A program made the position numbers and the translations under genes. The notes beneath the pieces are model-generated. The model was not told where the DNA came from. It did not search any database and saw only the letters and a list, made by a program, of their open reading frames with translations. Source: JAKFWI01 sp050246435 (lineage in GTDB: Bacteria; Pseudomonadota; Alphaproteobacteria; Caulobacterales; Aquidulcibacteraceae). From it: 28,724 nucleotides of DNA. Positions 1 to 8,774 of this stretch are shown here, one piece after another. The stretch spans positions 1 to 28,724 of the forward strand of contig JBFWWB010000017.1 in the NCBI GenBank assembly GCA_050246435.1. The letters run 5' to 3'. Position 1 is the first letter of the stretch, and every line of letters begins with the position of its first letter.

Positions 1-567
1 GGCATGTTCTCGGCGGCGCGCGTGTGGTGGACGTTCCGCGTCTTGGGCGTCGAGGTGGTTTATGTTCTGGACGGCGGCCTGCCGGCCTGGATCGCCGCCG
101 GCGGCGAGGTGGAGGACGGCCCGCCGCCGCGCCGCCAGGAGCGCCATTTCACCGCCCGCTACAATGCCGCGCTCGTGCGCAATTTCGACGACATGGTGAA
201 ACTGGTGGAGAACGGCGGCGCACAGATTTTCGATGCGCGCCCGCGGGGGCGCTTCATCGGAAGCGAACCGGAGCCGCGCCAAGGCTTGCGCAGCGGGCGC
301 ATGCCTGGCGCAGTCAATCTGCCGCCCGCCATGCTGTTCGAGAAGGACGGACGGATGAAGTCCCGCGCCGCGCTGGCGGGGCTGTTCTCCGACCTCGGCG
401 TCGAGCCTGGCAAGCCGATCGTCTGCACCTGCGGCTCCGGCGTTTCGGCGGCCACCCTGGCGCTCGCGTTCGCGCGCATCGGCAAGTGGGATGTGCCCGT
501 CTATGACGGGTCGTGGACGGAATGGGGCGCCAAGCCGGACGTTCCCGTCGTTTCCGGGCCGATCTAA
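1..567 (+). CDS. sseA: 3-mercaptopyruvate sulfurtransferase, C-terminal part (gene starts before the window)
   Basis: The reading frame is open from base 1, so the N-terminus lies outside the window; 188 residues are visible. They contain the end of the first rhodanese domain (the VVYVLDGGLPAW segment) and a complete second rhodanese domain. The active-site loop CGSGVSA, with the catalytic cysteine codon at 430-432, is close to the CGSGV(T/S)A signature of mercaptopyruvate sulfurtransferases and unlike the CRKGV-type loop of thiosulfate sulfurtransferases. The enzyme family moves sulfur from 3-mercaptopyruvate to a thiol or cyanide through a cysteine persulfide. metC follows after only 3 bases, so the two are probably co-transcribed as a sulfur amino acid unit. 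The substrate assignment rests on the loop and is fairly secure. Confidence 0.88.
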   Translation, partial: GMFSAARVWWTFRVLGVEVVYVLDGGLPAWIAAGGEVEDGPPPRRQERHFTARYNAALVRNFDDMVKLVENGGAQIFDARPRGRFIGSEPEPRQGLRSGRMPGAVNLPPAMLFEKDGRMKSRAALAGLFSDLGVEPGKPIVCTCGSGVSAATLALAFARIGKWDVPVYDGSWTEWGAKPDVPVVSGPI

Positions 568-570
568 GCG

Positions 571-1740
571 ATGGCGCGTCAGCCGCCGCCTGGCGACCTG
601 CGGCCGGAAACGCGCCTGGGACTAGCCGGCCGCGATCCGTCGCATCAGGGCGGCGCCGTCAATCCCCCGGTGCAGCGCGCCACCACGCTGGTGATCGACG
701 ATCCGGACGATCTGTACGACGGCCCGAAGACTTATGCGCTGCAGGGCATGGACGTGCACGACGCGCTGAGCGCGGCGCTGGCGTCGGTCGAGGGCGGCGT
801 CGGGGCCGTGCTTGCGCCTTCAGGGCTTGCCGCGTGCACCCTGGCGATCCTCGCCGTGGCGCGCGAGGGTGGCGAGCTGCTGGCGGCGGATTCGGTCTAT
901 GGACCCACGCGCCGTTTCTGCGACCGCATGTTGCGCCGGCTTGGCGTGCGCACGCGCTATTACGACCCGCGCATCGGTGCAGGCATCGCGGCGTTGATCA
1001 CGCCGGCGACGTGCGGCGTGTTTCTGGAATCGCCCGGCTCGCTCACCATGGAAATCCAGGATGTCGCGGCGATCGCGGCGGCGGCGCGGGCGGCCGGCGC
1101 GCCAACCATCATCGACAACACTTGGTCGGCGGGCGTGTACTTCAAGCCGTTCGCGCAGGGCGTCGATCTTTCGGTGCAGGCGCTCACGAAATATCAGGCG
1201 GGCCATGCCGACGCTTTCGGCGGCGCAGTCGTCTGCGCCACGCCGGAATGGGATGCGCGCGTGCGCACCGCTTATCGCGAACTTGGCCTCGGTCTTGGCC
1301 CCGACGACGCCTATCTCATCCTGCGCGGAATGCGCACCATGTATGCGCGCCTCGTGCAGCAGCAGCGCGCGGCGCTGCAGGTCGCCGAATGGCTCGCCCA
1401 GCGCCCGGAAGTCGCGCGTGTGCTGCACCCGGCGCTCGCGAGCCACCCCGATCACGCGCTGTGGGCGCGCGACTTCACAGGCGCCTCGGGGCTCTTCTCC
1501 TTTGTGCTGAAGCCCGTCACCAAGGACAGGGTAGACGCCATGCTCAGGGCGCTCTCGCTCTTCGCAATGGGCTTTTCCTGGGGCGGCTTCGAAAGCCTGA
1601 TCATTCCCTGCGACGCCCAGATCATCCGCACCGCGGCGCCCTGGAGCGCGGAAGGCCCGCTGCTGCGGGTGTCCATCGGGCTTGAGCACCCCGACGATCT
1701 GATCGCCGATCTCGCGCGCGGGCTGGCCGCACTCGCTTGA
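571..1740 (+). CDS. metC: Cystathionine beta-lyase (PLP-dependent, Cys/Met metabolism family)
   Basis: The 389-residue protein has the length of the Cys/Met PLP-enzyme family. Visible hallmarks are the SVYGPTRRF phosphate/PLP-binding stretch, the cofactor aspartate in IIDNTWSAG, the Schiff-base lysine K207 in ALTKYQAGHAD, and the carboxylate-binding arginine in LRVSIGLEHPDDLI near the C-terminus. The TKY.GH(A/S)D context and the NTW segment fit the cystathionine beta-lyase branch, which splits cystathionine to homocysteine, pyruvate and ammonia in methionine synthesis. The ATG lies 3 bases after the sulfurtransferase stop, with no good Shine-Dalgarno sequence of its own, so translation is probably coupled. 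A gamma-lyase activity cannot be ruled out from sequence. Confidence 0.9.
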   Translation: MARQPPPGDLRPETRLGLAGRDPSHQGGAVNPPVQRATTLVIDDPDDLYDGPKTYALQGMDVHDALSAALASVEGGVGAVLAPSGLAACTLAILAVAREGGELLAADSVYGPTRRFCDRMLRRLGVRTRYYDPRIGAGIAALITPATCGVFLESPGSLTMEIQDVAAIAAAARAAGAPTIIDNTWSAGVYFKPFAQGVDLSVQALTKYQAGHADAFGGAVVCATPEWDARVRTAYRELGLGLGPDDAYLILRGMRTMYARLVQQQRAALQVAEWLAQRPEVARVLHPALASHPDHALWARDFTGASGLFSFVLKPVTKDRVDAMLRALSLFAMGFSWGGFESLIIPCDAQIIRTAAPWSAEGPLLRVSIGLEHPDDLIADLARGLAALA

Positions 1741-1743
1741 GGA

Positions 1744-3009
1744 TCAGTGCATCGCGAATTCTTGCGCATCGGCGCCGTGCGCATGAGGCCGGAACAGCCG
1801 CCCGCGCTCGGTGACGAACACGATCGCCAATGTCGCGAAGCCGGAAAGCAGATAACCGAGCACCAACGGCATGGTCGTGCCATTGAAGCATTGGCCGATC
1901 GCAAACCCCAGCAGCGTGCCGGCCACGATCGTAATCAGCCCCTGCACCGCCGCGCCCGTGCCAGCGATCTCGCCGAGCGGCTCCATCGACATCGCGCCGA
2001 AATTGCCCATCGCCAGGCCGAAGCAGCCCATGGTCACGGCCTGCAGCAAGGCGAACACAACGATGTTTTCTATGCCGGCCAGAAGGAACGCCATGTGGAC
2101 GGCGGCGGCGGCAAGAAAGCCGATCGTGGCGGCGTGGGAAACCCGGCGCATGCCGTAGCGCATCACGATGCGGGCATTGAGCAGCGATGTCACCATCACC
2201 GCGCTGGCCGCGAACGCGAACACGATCGGGAACAGCTTTGGTGCGTGGAAAATATCGAAGAAGATCTGTTGCGCGGAGTTGATGAAGCCGAACAGTCCGC
2301 CCAGCATCACGGCTTGCGCCAGCGTGTACCCGATGGAATCGCGCTGCGTCAGCACGTGCGCGATGGCCTTGAGGATGGCGTCGGCGCGCAGCGGCTGGCG
2401 TTGATCCAGCGCCAAGGTTTCCGGCAGGCGGAACAGCGCCCACGCAAACACGCCGCCGGTGTAGAGCGCGAGCAGGCCGAAAATCCAGCGCCAATCACCC
2501 ACCATGAGGATCAGCGTGCCGATGCCAGGCGCCAGAATGGGCACCGCCATGAACACCATCGAAGCAAGGGACATAACACGCGCCATGCGCCGGCCGACGA
2601 AGCAATCGCGCACGATCGAAATCGCAACGACGCGCGTGGCGGCGCCGGCGATGCCTTGGGCGGCGCGCGCAGCGAGCAGCACGGAAAAATCCGCGGAAGC
2701 CGCCGCCAGCACGCTGAACACGGCATATCCCCCGACGGTCCACAGCATCACCGCCTTGCGCCCGAAGCGATCCGCCAGCGGGCCATAGAAGATGTGCGCG
2801 CCGCCGAAGCCCAGCAGATAAGCCGTGATAATCCATTGCCGCGCGTTCTTATCGGCAACACCGAGGGCTTCGCCGATATGCGGCAATGCCGGCAGCATTG
2901 CATCGATACCCAGCGCGACGATCGCCATCAGCGCGGCGATCATGACGACGAATTCGGCAAAGCTGATCGGCAGCCGAAACGGCGGATGTTCTTCAGCGGA
3001 AACGCTCAC
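1744..3009 (-). CDS. Bcr/CflA-type multidrug efflux MFS transporter
   Basis: This 421-residue protein has about 12 predicted membrane segments and typical major facilitator signatures: the loop 2-3 motif GPLADRFGRK, an arginine-rich cytoplasmic segment after TM4 (SIVRDCFVGRRMARVMS), and the TM5-region APGIGTLI motif of drug:H+ antiporters. The early DAMLPALPHIGEALG stretch and overall pattern match the Bcr/CflA subfamily, which exports drugs such as bicyclomycin or chloramphenicol using the proton gradient. It would sit in the inner membrane. The start is GTG (3007-3009) with GAGG about 6 bases upstream. It converges on metC with 3 bases between stop codons, and starts 49 bases after the 3' end of tRNA-Arg, so read-through from the tRNA is possible. 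The substrate is unknown. Confidence 0.88.
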   Translation of the reverse strand: MSVSAEEHPPFRLPISFAEFVVMIAALMAIVALGIDAMLPALPHIGEALGVADKNARQWIITAYLLGFGGAHIFYGPLADRFGRKAVMLWTVGGYAVFSVLAAASADFSVLLAARAAQGIAGAATRVVAISIVRDCFVGRRMARVMSLASMVFMAVPILAPGIGTLILMVGDWRWIFGLLALYTGGVFAWALFRLPETLALDQRQPLRADAILKAIAHVLTQRDSIGYTLAQAVMLGGLFGFINSAQQIFFDIFHAPKLFPIVFAFAASAVMVTSLLNARIVMRYGMRRVSHAATIGFLAAAAVHMAFLLAGIENIVVFALLQAVTMGCFGLAMGNFGAMSMEPLGEIAGTGAAVQGLITIVAGTLLGFAIGQCFNGTTMPLVLGYLLSGFATLAIVFVTERGRLFRPHAHGADAQEFAMH

Positions 3010-3058
3010 GGGCGCCTCTTGTTTGTTGACGATGCAATCGGTCCGGACGGACCGACGC

Positions 3059-3135
3059 TGGCGACCCCGGCGCGGGTCGAACGCGCAACCGCTCGCTTAG
3101 AAGGCGAGTGCTCTATCCAGTTGAGCTACGGGGTC
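3059..3135 (-). tRNA. tRNA-Arg (anticodon UCU), CCA encoded
   Basis: On the minus strand the sequence folds as a complete 77-nt cloverleaf. The acceptor stem is GACCCCG/CGGGGTC, the D stem GCTC/GAGC, the anticodon stem CTCGC/GCGAG with loop CTTCTAA (anticodon TCT), a 5-nt variable loop follows, and the T stem is GCGCG/CGCGC with loop TTCGACC. The discriminator is G and the 3' CCA is encoded at 3059-3061. It should decode AGA, a rare codon in so GC-rich a genome. It lies 41 bp after the NDUFS4-type gene and 49 bp before the transporter, all on the same strand. Confidence 0.97.
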
Positions 3136-3176
3136 GTTCCAGAAACTTGCGCGCCGCGTGCGGCGCATTCAACCTT

Positions 3177-3482
3177 CTAGTGAGACCAGGGCTCTCTGCG
3201 GCGGAACGCGAAATTATCGGCGTAGGCCTTGATCACGCGTGACGCCGCCGGCGGTTCGACGACGCGATGGGGAATGGTATGACGGCGGGCGAACTCGAGC
3301 GCCTGCTCCTTCGTATCGAAGAAGAGGCGCACTTGTTCGTTGGTGTCCCGCGACCCAGTCCACCCCATGAGCAGATCATCGGGCGGGCGCTGGCCCGGCT
3401 CGAACTCGAGGACCCAGCGGCGCTGGCCGCCGAAGCCTGACTGCATGGCGTTTTTCGCGGGAAGATGAATCTTAGCGAGCAT
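3177..3482 (-). CDS. NDUFS4-type accessory subunit of NADH:ubiquinone oxidoreductase (complex I)
   Basis: The 101-residue protein matches the family of the mitochondrial complex I subunit NDUFS4 (18 kDa), found also in alphaproteobacteria. Visible signatures are RRWVLEFEP, DDLLMGWTGSRDT, QVRLFFDTKEQALEFARR and the conserved C-terminal YADNFAFRRREPWSH. In the known complexes this subunit stabilises the peripheral arm around the NADH-oxidising module. I chose ATG 3480-3482 because GGAGG stands 5 bases upstream; an in-frame GTG at 3498-3500 has no such support. It begins 29 bp after the HU stop, so the two are probably one transcript. The other complex I genes are not in this window. Confidence 0.87.
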   Translation of the reverse strand: MLAKIHLPAKNAMQSGFGGQRRWVLEFEPGQRPPDDLLMGWTGSRDTNEQVRLFFDTKEQALEFARRHTIPHRVVEPPAASRVIKAYADNFAFRRREPWSH

Positions 3483-3511
3483 GCGCGCCTCCACTGACAC
3501 GCACCGCGCGT

Positions 3512-3832
3512 TCAGTCAAAGCATCCGCATGGAGATAAACGGCCTAGCCCGCCTTGTGGGCTCTCCAGCGCATCTTTGAGGCCCTTCCCGGGCTTGAAGC
3601 GCGCCCGGCGCCCAGGCGGCACCTTCACCTCTTCGCCGGTCTGCGGGTTGCGCGCCTTGCGCGCGGCCGTTTCCACCACAGCGAACACGCCGAAATTCGG
3701 AATACGCACTTCGTCGCGCGCCTTCAGCGCGGCGGTCATCACGTCGAACACGGCGTCCACCACGTCGGCGGCAACCGCCTTCGCGTGCGGCGCCTTGAGG
3801 ACCACTTCGTTGACTAGTTCTGCCTTGTTCAC
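3512..3832 (-). CDS. hup: HU-family DNA-binding protein with an extended C-terminus
   Basis: HU proteins are small dimeric nucleoid proteins that bend DNA. The first ~88 residues give a standard HU fold: N-terminal helices (NKAELVNEV...), the RIPNFGVFAVVE strand region, the flexible-arm sequence RNPQTGEEVKVPPGRR, and the closing FKPGKGLKDAL. HU normally ends at about 90 residues; here about 16 more follow, ending SPCGCFD with two cysteines (see findings). I chose GTG 3830-3832 because GAGGGAG is just upstream; a longer frame from 3868 would overlap the promoter. Its position downstream of lon is a widespread arrangement. A good sigma-70-type promoter lies at 3863-3891. Confidence 0.9.
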   Translation of the reverse strand: MNKAELVNEVVLKAPHAKAVAADVVDAVFDVMTAALKARDEVRIPNFGVFAVVETAARKARNPQTGEEVKVPPGRRARFKPGKGLKDALESPQGGLGRLSPCGCFD

Positions 3833-3862
3833 AGGCGCTCCCTCTCGTGCCGGAAGGCGCGC

Positions 3863-3891
3863 ATACAAGGGCCGGCGTCCGCGCTTGTCAA
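3863..3891 (-). promoter_or_regulatory. Sigma-70-type promoter for HU
   Basis: Read on the minus strand, a perfect -35 box TTGACA (3891-3886) is followed by a 17-base spacer and TTGTAT (3868-3863) as a weaker -10 box. The start point would fall near 3856, giving a leader of about 25 bases before the GTG at 3832. It lies between the lon terminator and HU, as an independent HU promoter should. A 7-bp inverted repeat (GCCGCTT/AAGCGGC, about 3900-3916) sits just upstream of the -35 box. Confidence 0.6.
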
Positions 3892-3960
3892 AGTGAAAGG
3901 CCGCTTGCCAAGCGGCGGTCTTTGCGCTTGCGCGGGCCGCCGCACGGGGTCGAAGCTGAC

Positions 3961-3992
3961 AAAAAATCGCCGACGCTGAGCGCCGGCGATTT
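3961..3992 (-). terminator. Rho-independent terminator of lon
   Basis: The arms AAATCGCCG (3964-3972) and CGGCGATTT (3984-3992) are perfectly complementary. On the minus strand the hairpin ends in a run of six T (3961-3966). It begins about 20 bases after the lon stop and separates lon from the HU promoter. Confidence 0.85.
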
Positions 3993-4012
3993 CTCTGTAC
4001 GGATTGGCCGGC

Positions 4013-6412
4013 TCAGTGCGGGCGGGCAGTGTCTTCGGCGCCGCCACGAAGCGCGATGCGCTCTTCGGCGAGTTGATCGTCCTCGCTCCAATCGATCGGC
4101 GTCAGCTCCCGCGTGAGCGCGACCTTCAGCACCTCATCCACAGTGGACACGGGGATGAGCTTCAGGAACGCCTTCACGTTCTCAGGAATGTCGGCGAGAT
4201 CCTTCTCATTCTCCTTCGGGATCAGCACGGTCTTGATGCCGCCGCGGAGCGCGGCCAGCAGCGTCTCTTTCAGGCCGCCGATCGGCAGCACGCGCCCACG
4301 CAGCGTGACCTCGCCGGTCATCGCCACATCGTTGCGCACCGCCACGCCGGTCAGCACCGAGACAATGGCCGTGACCATGGCGATGCCGGCGGAGGGCCCA
4401 TCCTTCGGCGTGGCGCCTTCCGGCACATGCACGTGGATATCGCGAGAGCGGAACAGCGGCGGGCGAACGCCGAACTGCACGGCGCGCGCGCGTACATAAG
4501 AACTCGCAGCCGAGATGGATTCCTTCATCACGTTCTGCAGGTTCCCGGTGACGGTCATCGCGCCCTTGCCCGGCATCTGCACGGCTTCGATCGTCAGCAG
4601 ATCGCCGCCGACCTCGGTCCAGGCAAGCCCGGTGACCACGCCGACCTGATCCTCGCGGTCGGTTTCGCCGTAGCGGTATTTCCACACACCGGCATAGTCC
4701 GGAAGATTGGCTTCGGTGATCTCCACCTTTTCCTTCTTCTTGCTTTCGAGCTCCCGCACCGCCTTGCGCGCCAGATTGGCGAGTTCGCGCTCGAGCGACC
4801 GCACCCCGGCCTCTCGCGTGTAGCGCCGCACGAGATCGCGCAACGCGCCGTCCGCCAGCGAGAATTCGCCCTCACGCAGGCCGTTGGCCTCGATCTGCTT
4901 GGGCAGCAGGTGGCGCTTGGCGATCTCGATCTTCTCATCCTCGGTGTAGCCGGGGATGCGAATGATCTCCATGCGGTCCAGCAAGGGCTGAGGCATGTTG
5001 AGGCTGTTGGCCGTGGTGATGAACAGCACGTCGCTCAGATCATAATCCACTTCGAGATAGTGGTCATTGAACGTCGCGTTCTGTTCCGGATCGAGCACCT
5101 CCAGCAGGGCTGCCGACGGATCGCCGCGATAATCGGCGCCCATCTTGTCGATCTCGTCGAGCAGGAAGAGCGGGTTCGAGGACTTCGCTTTCTTCATCGA
5201 CTGAATCACGCGGCCGGGCATCGAGCCGATATAGGTTCGCCGGTGTCCGCGAATCTCCGCCTCGTCGCGCACGCCGCCAAGCGACATACGCACGAAATCG
5301 CGGCCCGTCGCTTTCGCGATGGACTTGCCGAGCGACGTCTTGCCGACGCCGGGCGGCCCCACGAGGCACAGGATCGGTCCGCGCAATTTGTTCGTGCGCG
5401 CCTGAACCGCAAGATATTCGAGGATACGCTCCTTCACCTTGGACAAGCCGTAGTGATCGTCGTCCAGCACCTGTTCGGCTTGGACGAGATCCTTCTTGAC
5501 CTTCTTGCGCTGGCTCCACGGCAGCGACAGCAGCCAATCCAGATAATTCCGCACGACCGTGGATTCCGCCGACATCGGCGACATCTGGCGCAACTTCTTC
5601 AGTTCTGCGTCCGCCTTGGCGCGGGCCTCCTTGGTGAGCTTCGTCTTGCGAATGCGCTCCTCGATCTCGGCCAAGTCGTCGCGGCCTTCTTCGCCGTCGC
5701 CCAGCTCCTTCTGGATCGCCTTCATCTGCTCGTTCAGATAATATTCGCGCTGCGTGCGCTCCATCTGGCGCTTCACGCGGTTGCGAATTTTCCGCTCCAC
5801 CTGCAGCACGCCGATTTCGCCCTCGATCAGCGCCAGCACCTTTTCCAGGCGCTGCGGCACGTCGGCCATTTCCAGGAGCGCCTGCTTATCGGCGATCTTG
5901 ATCGACAGATGCGAAGACACCGTGTCCGCCAGGCGGCTGGGTTCGCTGATCTGGCCAACGGCGGATACCACCTCCGCCGGCGTCTTGCGCGAAAGCTTCG
6001 AGAACGCCTCGAACTGCTCGCTGACGGCTTTCGCCACCGCGCGCGCTTCCGCGGCATCGGGATTGGTTTCCTCGATCGGCTCGACTTCGGCTTCGAAGAA
6101 ATCATCGTTTTGCGTAAAGCGCACGATGCGCGCACGCTCACCGCCCTCGACGAGCACGCGGACGGTGCCGTCCGGCAGCTTCAAAAGTTGCACTACGGTC
6201 GCCAGCGCGCCGACGGTGTAGATGCGATCCGGCTTAGGATCGTCTTCCGCCGCGTCCATCTGGGCTGCGAGCAGAATTTGCTTGTCGGCGCGCATCACCT
6301 CGTCGAGCGCGCGGACGGATTTTTCGCGCCCCACGAAAAGCGGCGCGGCCATATGCGGGAACACCACGATGTCTCGCAGCGGCAGAACGGGCAGTGTCTT
6401 ACGAGCGGCCAT
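4013..6412 (-). CDS. lon: Lon AAA+ protease, full length but with the catalytic lysine replaced by threonine
   Basis: The 799-residue protein has the length and order of bacterial LonA: N-terminal substrate domain (LPVLPLRDIVVFPHM start), long coiled helices, AAA+ module and C-terminal protease domain. The Walker A motif GPPGVGKT is at 352-359; Walker B LLDEIDKMG, sensor-1 TTANS, arginine finger LLDRME and sensor-2 GVRSLERE are all intact. The catalytic serine is S674 in KDGPSAG. In E. coli the partner lysine (Lys722) lies 43 residues after the serine, as the second lysine of GGLKEKLLAA. Here that motif reads GGLKETLLAA, so position 717 is threonine (codon ACG at 4262-4264). By family knowledge such a Lon should bind ATP and unfold but not cleave. 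AAAGGAG precedes the ATG, a sigma-32-like promoter lies upstream and a strong terminator follows. Confidence 0.95.
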   Translation of the reverse strand: MAARKTLPVLPLRDIVVFPHMAAPLFVGREKSVRALDEVMRADKQILLAAQMDAAEDDPKPDRIYTVGALATVVQLLKLPDGTVRVLVEGGERARIVRFTQNDDFFEAEVEPIEETNPDAAEARAVAKAVSEQFEAFSKLSRKTPAEVVSAVGQISEPSRLADTVSSHLSIKIADKQALLEMADVPQRLEKVLALIEGEIGVLQVERKIRNRVKRQMERTQREYYLNEQMKAIQKELGDGEEGRDDLAEIEERIRKTKLTKEARAKADAELKKLRQMSPMSAESTVVRNYLDWLLSLPWSQRKKVKKDLVQAEQVLDDDHYGLSKVKERILEYLAVQARTNKLRGPILCLVGPPGVGKTSLGKSIAKATGRDFVRMSLGGVRDEAEIRGHRRTYIGSMPGRVIQSMKKAKSSNPLFLLDEIDKMGADYRGDPSAALLEVLDPEQNATFNDHYLEVDYDLSDVLFITTANSLNMPQPLLDRMEIIRIPGYTEDEKIEIAKRHLLPKQIEANGLREGEFSLADGALRDLVRRYTREAGVRSLERELANLARKAVRELESKKKEKVEITEANLPDYAGVWKYRYGETDREDQVGVVTGLAWTEVGGDLLTIEAVQMPGKGAMTVTGNLQNVMKESISAASSYVRARAVQFGVRPPLFRSRDIHVHVPEGATPKDGPSAGIAMVTAIVSVLTGVAVRNDVAMTGEVTLRGRVLPIGGLKETLLAALRGGIKTVLIPKENEKDLADIPENVKAFLKLIPVSTVDEVLKVALTRELTPIDWSEDDQLAEERIALRGGAEDTARPH

Positions 6413-6490
6413 TCACGGCTCCTTTCACGCGCGGCCCCTTCGGTGAAGCAGGCTCGCGGGTTCCGGCTCTCCAAGCCGGTTGACGCTGAG

Positions 6491-6521
6491 ATGTGGCTTT
6501 CGAAGGCGGCCCCTTCAAGGG
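6491..6521 (-). promoter_or_regulatory. Candidate heat-shock (sigma-32/RpoH) promoter of lon
   Basis: On the minus strand CCCTTGAA (6521-6514) matches the RpoH -35 consensus CTTGAA with its preceding C residues. After 17 bases comes CCACAT (6496-6491), close to the CCCAT-type -10. The predicted start is near 6483, about 70 bases before the lon ATG. lon is a classical RpoH target, so motif and position agree. The evidence is motif-based only. Confidence 0.45.
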
Positions 6522-6564
6522 CGCGCCGAGGGCGTGGCCAGACGCGGCCGCCAGGTGCTTCAGC

Positions 6565-7833
<1,269 letters not shown>

Positions 7834-8019
7834 GGACGCTCCTCGGAGGCGGCGGGCGGCGCGCCGTCCGGCTGCCCCTTTCGTGACGCTGAATGCGCCA
7901 AGATGAGGGGACTCGCCTTACAAAACAATTGACCAATCAGGCCGGATACCATCACAGCAAACTCCGCGCCGCAAGCACGGGCGCCCAGCCGGGCCGAGCG
8001 TCCCGCGGCTGGCGCGCTT

Positions 8020-8655
8020 CTAGGCGCCGGGCTGATCCGGGCCTTCGCGGCGTTCGTAAACGTGATCGACGATCCCGAAATTCTTCGCCTCCTCGGCGCT
8101 CATGAAGTAATCGCGGTCTAGCGTCCGCTCGATCACTTCATAGGGTTGGCCAGTATGCTTAACATATATTTGATTCAGGCGGCGCTTGGTCGCGATGATG
8201 TCCTCGGCGTGGCGTTCGATGTCGCTCGCCTGGCCGCGGAAGCCGCCTGAGGGCTGGTGCACCATGACACGGGCCTGCGGCAGGCAGACGCGCAAGCCCT
8301 TCTGCCCGGCCGTCAGCAGCAGCGATCCCATGGACGCCGCCTGGCCCATGCAGAACGTGGCCACCGGGCTGCGAATGTATTGCATGGTGTCGTAGATCGC
8401 CAGGCCGGACGTCACGATGCCGCCGGGCGAATTGATATACATATGAATTTCGCGCTTCGGATTCTCGGATTCGAGGTACAGAAGCTGCGCCGTGACGAGG
8501 CTGGCCATGCCGTCCTCGACTGGGCCGGTGATGAACAGCACGCGTTCCTTCAGCAACCGGGAGAAGATATCGAACGCGCGCTCGCCCCGGCTGGTCTGCT
8601 CGACCACCATGGGCACCAGGTTCATGGCGGTCTCGATCGGGTCTCGGTCACGCAT
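8020..8655 (-). CDS. clpP: ATP-dependent Clp protease proteolytic subunit ClpP
   Basis: This is the serine peptidase that forms the double-heptamer chamber capped by ClpX. With the ATG at 8653-8655 the protein has 211 residues, close to the usual 195-210. The triad is complete: S108 in GQAASMGS, H133 in RVMVHQPSGG and D182 in TLDRDYF. The N-terminal NLVPMVVEQTSRGERAFDI is the family signature. The Shine-Dalgarno sequence is weak (GGGAAG about 12 bases upstream). An alternative ATG ten codons later (8623-8625) has none, and a longer frame to 8748 adds residues unlike ClpP. It lies between tig and clpX, as in many proteobacteria. Confidence 0.97.
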   Translation of the reverse strand: MRDRDPIETAMNLVPMVVEQTSRGERAFDIFSRLLKERVLFITGPVEDGMASLVTAQLLYLESENPKREIHMYINSPGGIVTSGLAIYDTMQYIRSPVATFCMGQAASMGSLLLTAGQKGLRVCLPQARVMVHQPSGGFRGQASDIERHAEDIIATKRRLNQIYVKHTGQPYEVIERTLDRDYFMSAEEAKNFGIVDHVYERREGPDQPGA

Positions 8656-8704
8656 GGATTTCGTCTTCCCGGGAAAGCGCGCGCGGCGCGAATGAGGTCC
8701 ACAG

Positions 8705-8733
8705 ATATTTGGCGCGTCGCTGCGCCCCGCAAG
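8705..8733 (-). promoter_or_regulatory. Weak candidate promoter of clpP
   Basis: On the minus strand CTTGCG (8733-8728) and AAATAT (8710-8705) are 17 bases apart in the 119-bp gap between tig and clpP. The spacing equals that of the sigma-32-like motif before lon, but the -35 match is poorer, so either RpoH or the housekeeping sigma factor could use it. Confidence 0.25.
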
Positions 8734-8774
8734 CCCTAACCTTCGCACCAGCGTCCGCGCGGCGCCCGCGGAGG

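Noticed and set aside
513..1685. A 390-codon frame overlapping metC in another register
   Set aside because: metC in the other frame has all PLP-enzyme motifs; this frame is Arg/Ala-rich with none.
3059..3135. tRNA-Arg as an integration site of a mobile element
   Set aside because: No integrase gene and no repeated copy of the tRNA 3' end were seen in the window; flanking genes are ordinary chromosomal ones.
1747..3180. A 477-codon plus-strand open frame across the transporter gene and tRNA-Arg
   Set aside because: It is antisense to a clear MFS gene, reads through a tRNA and is dominated by His, Arg, Gln and Ala.
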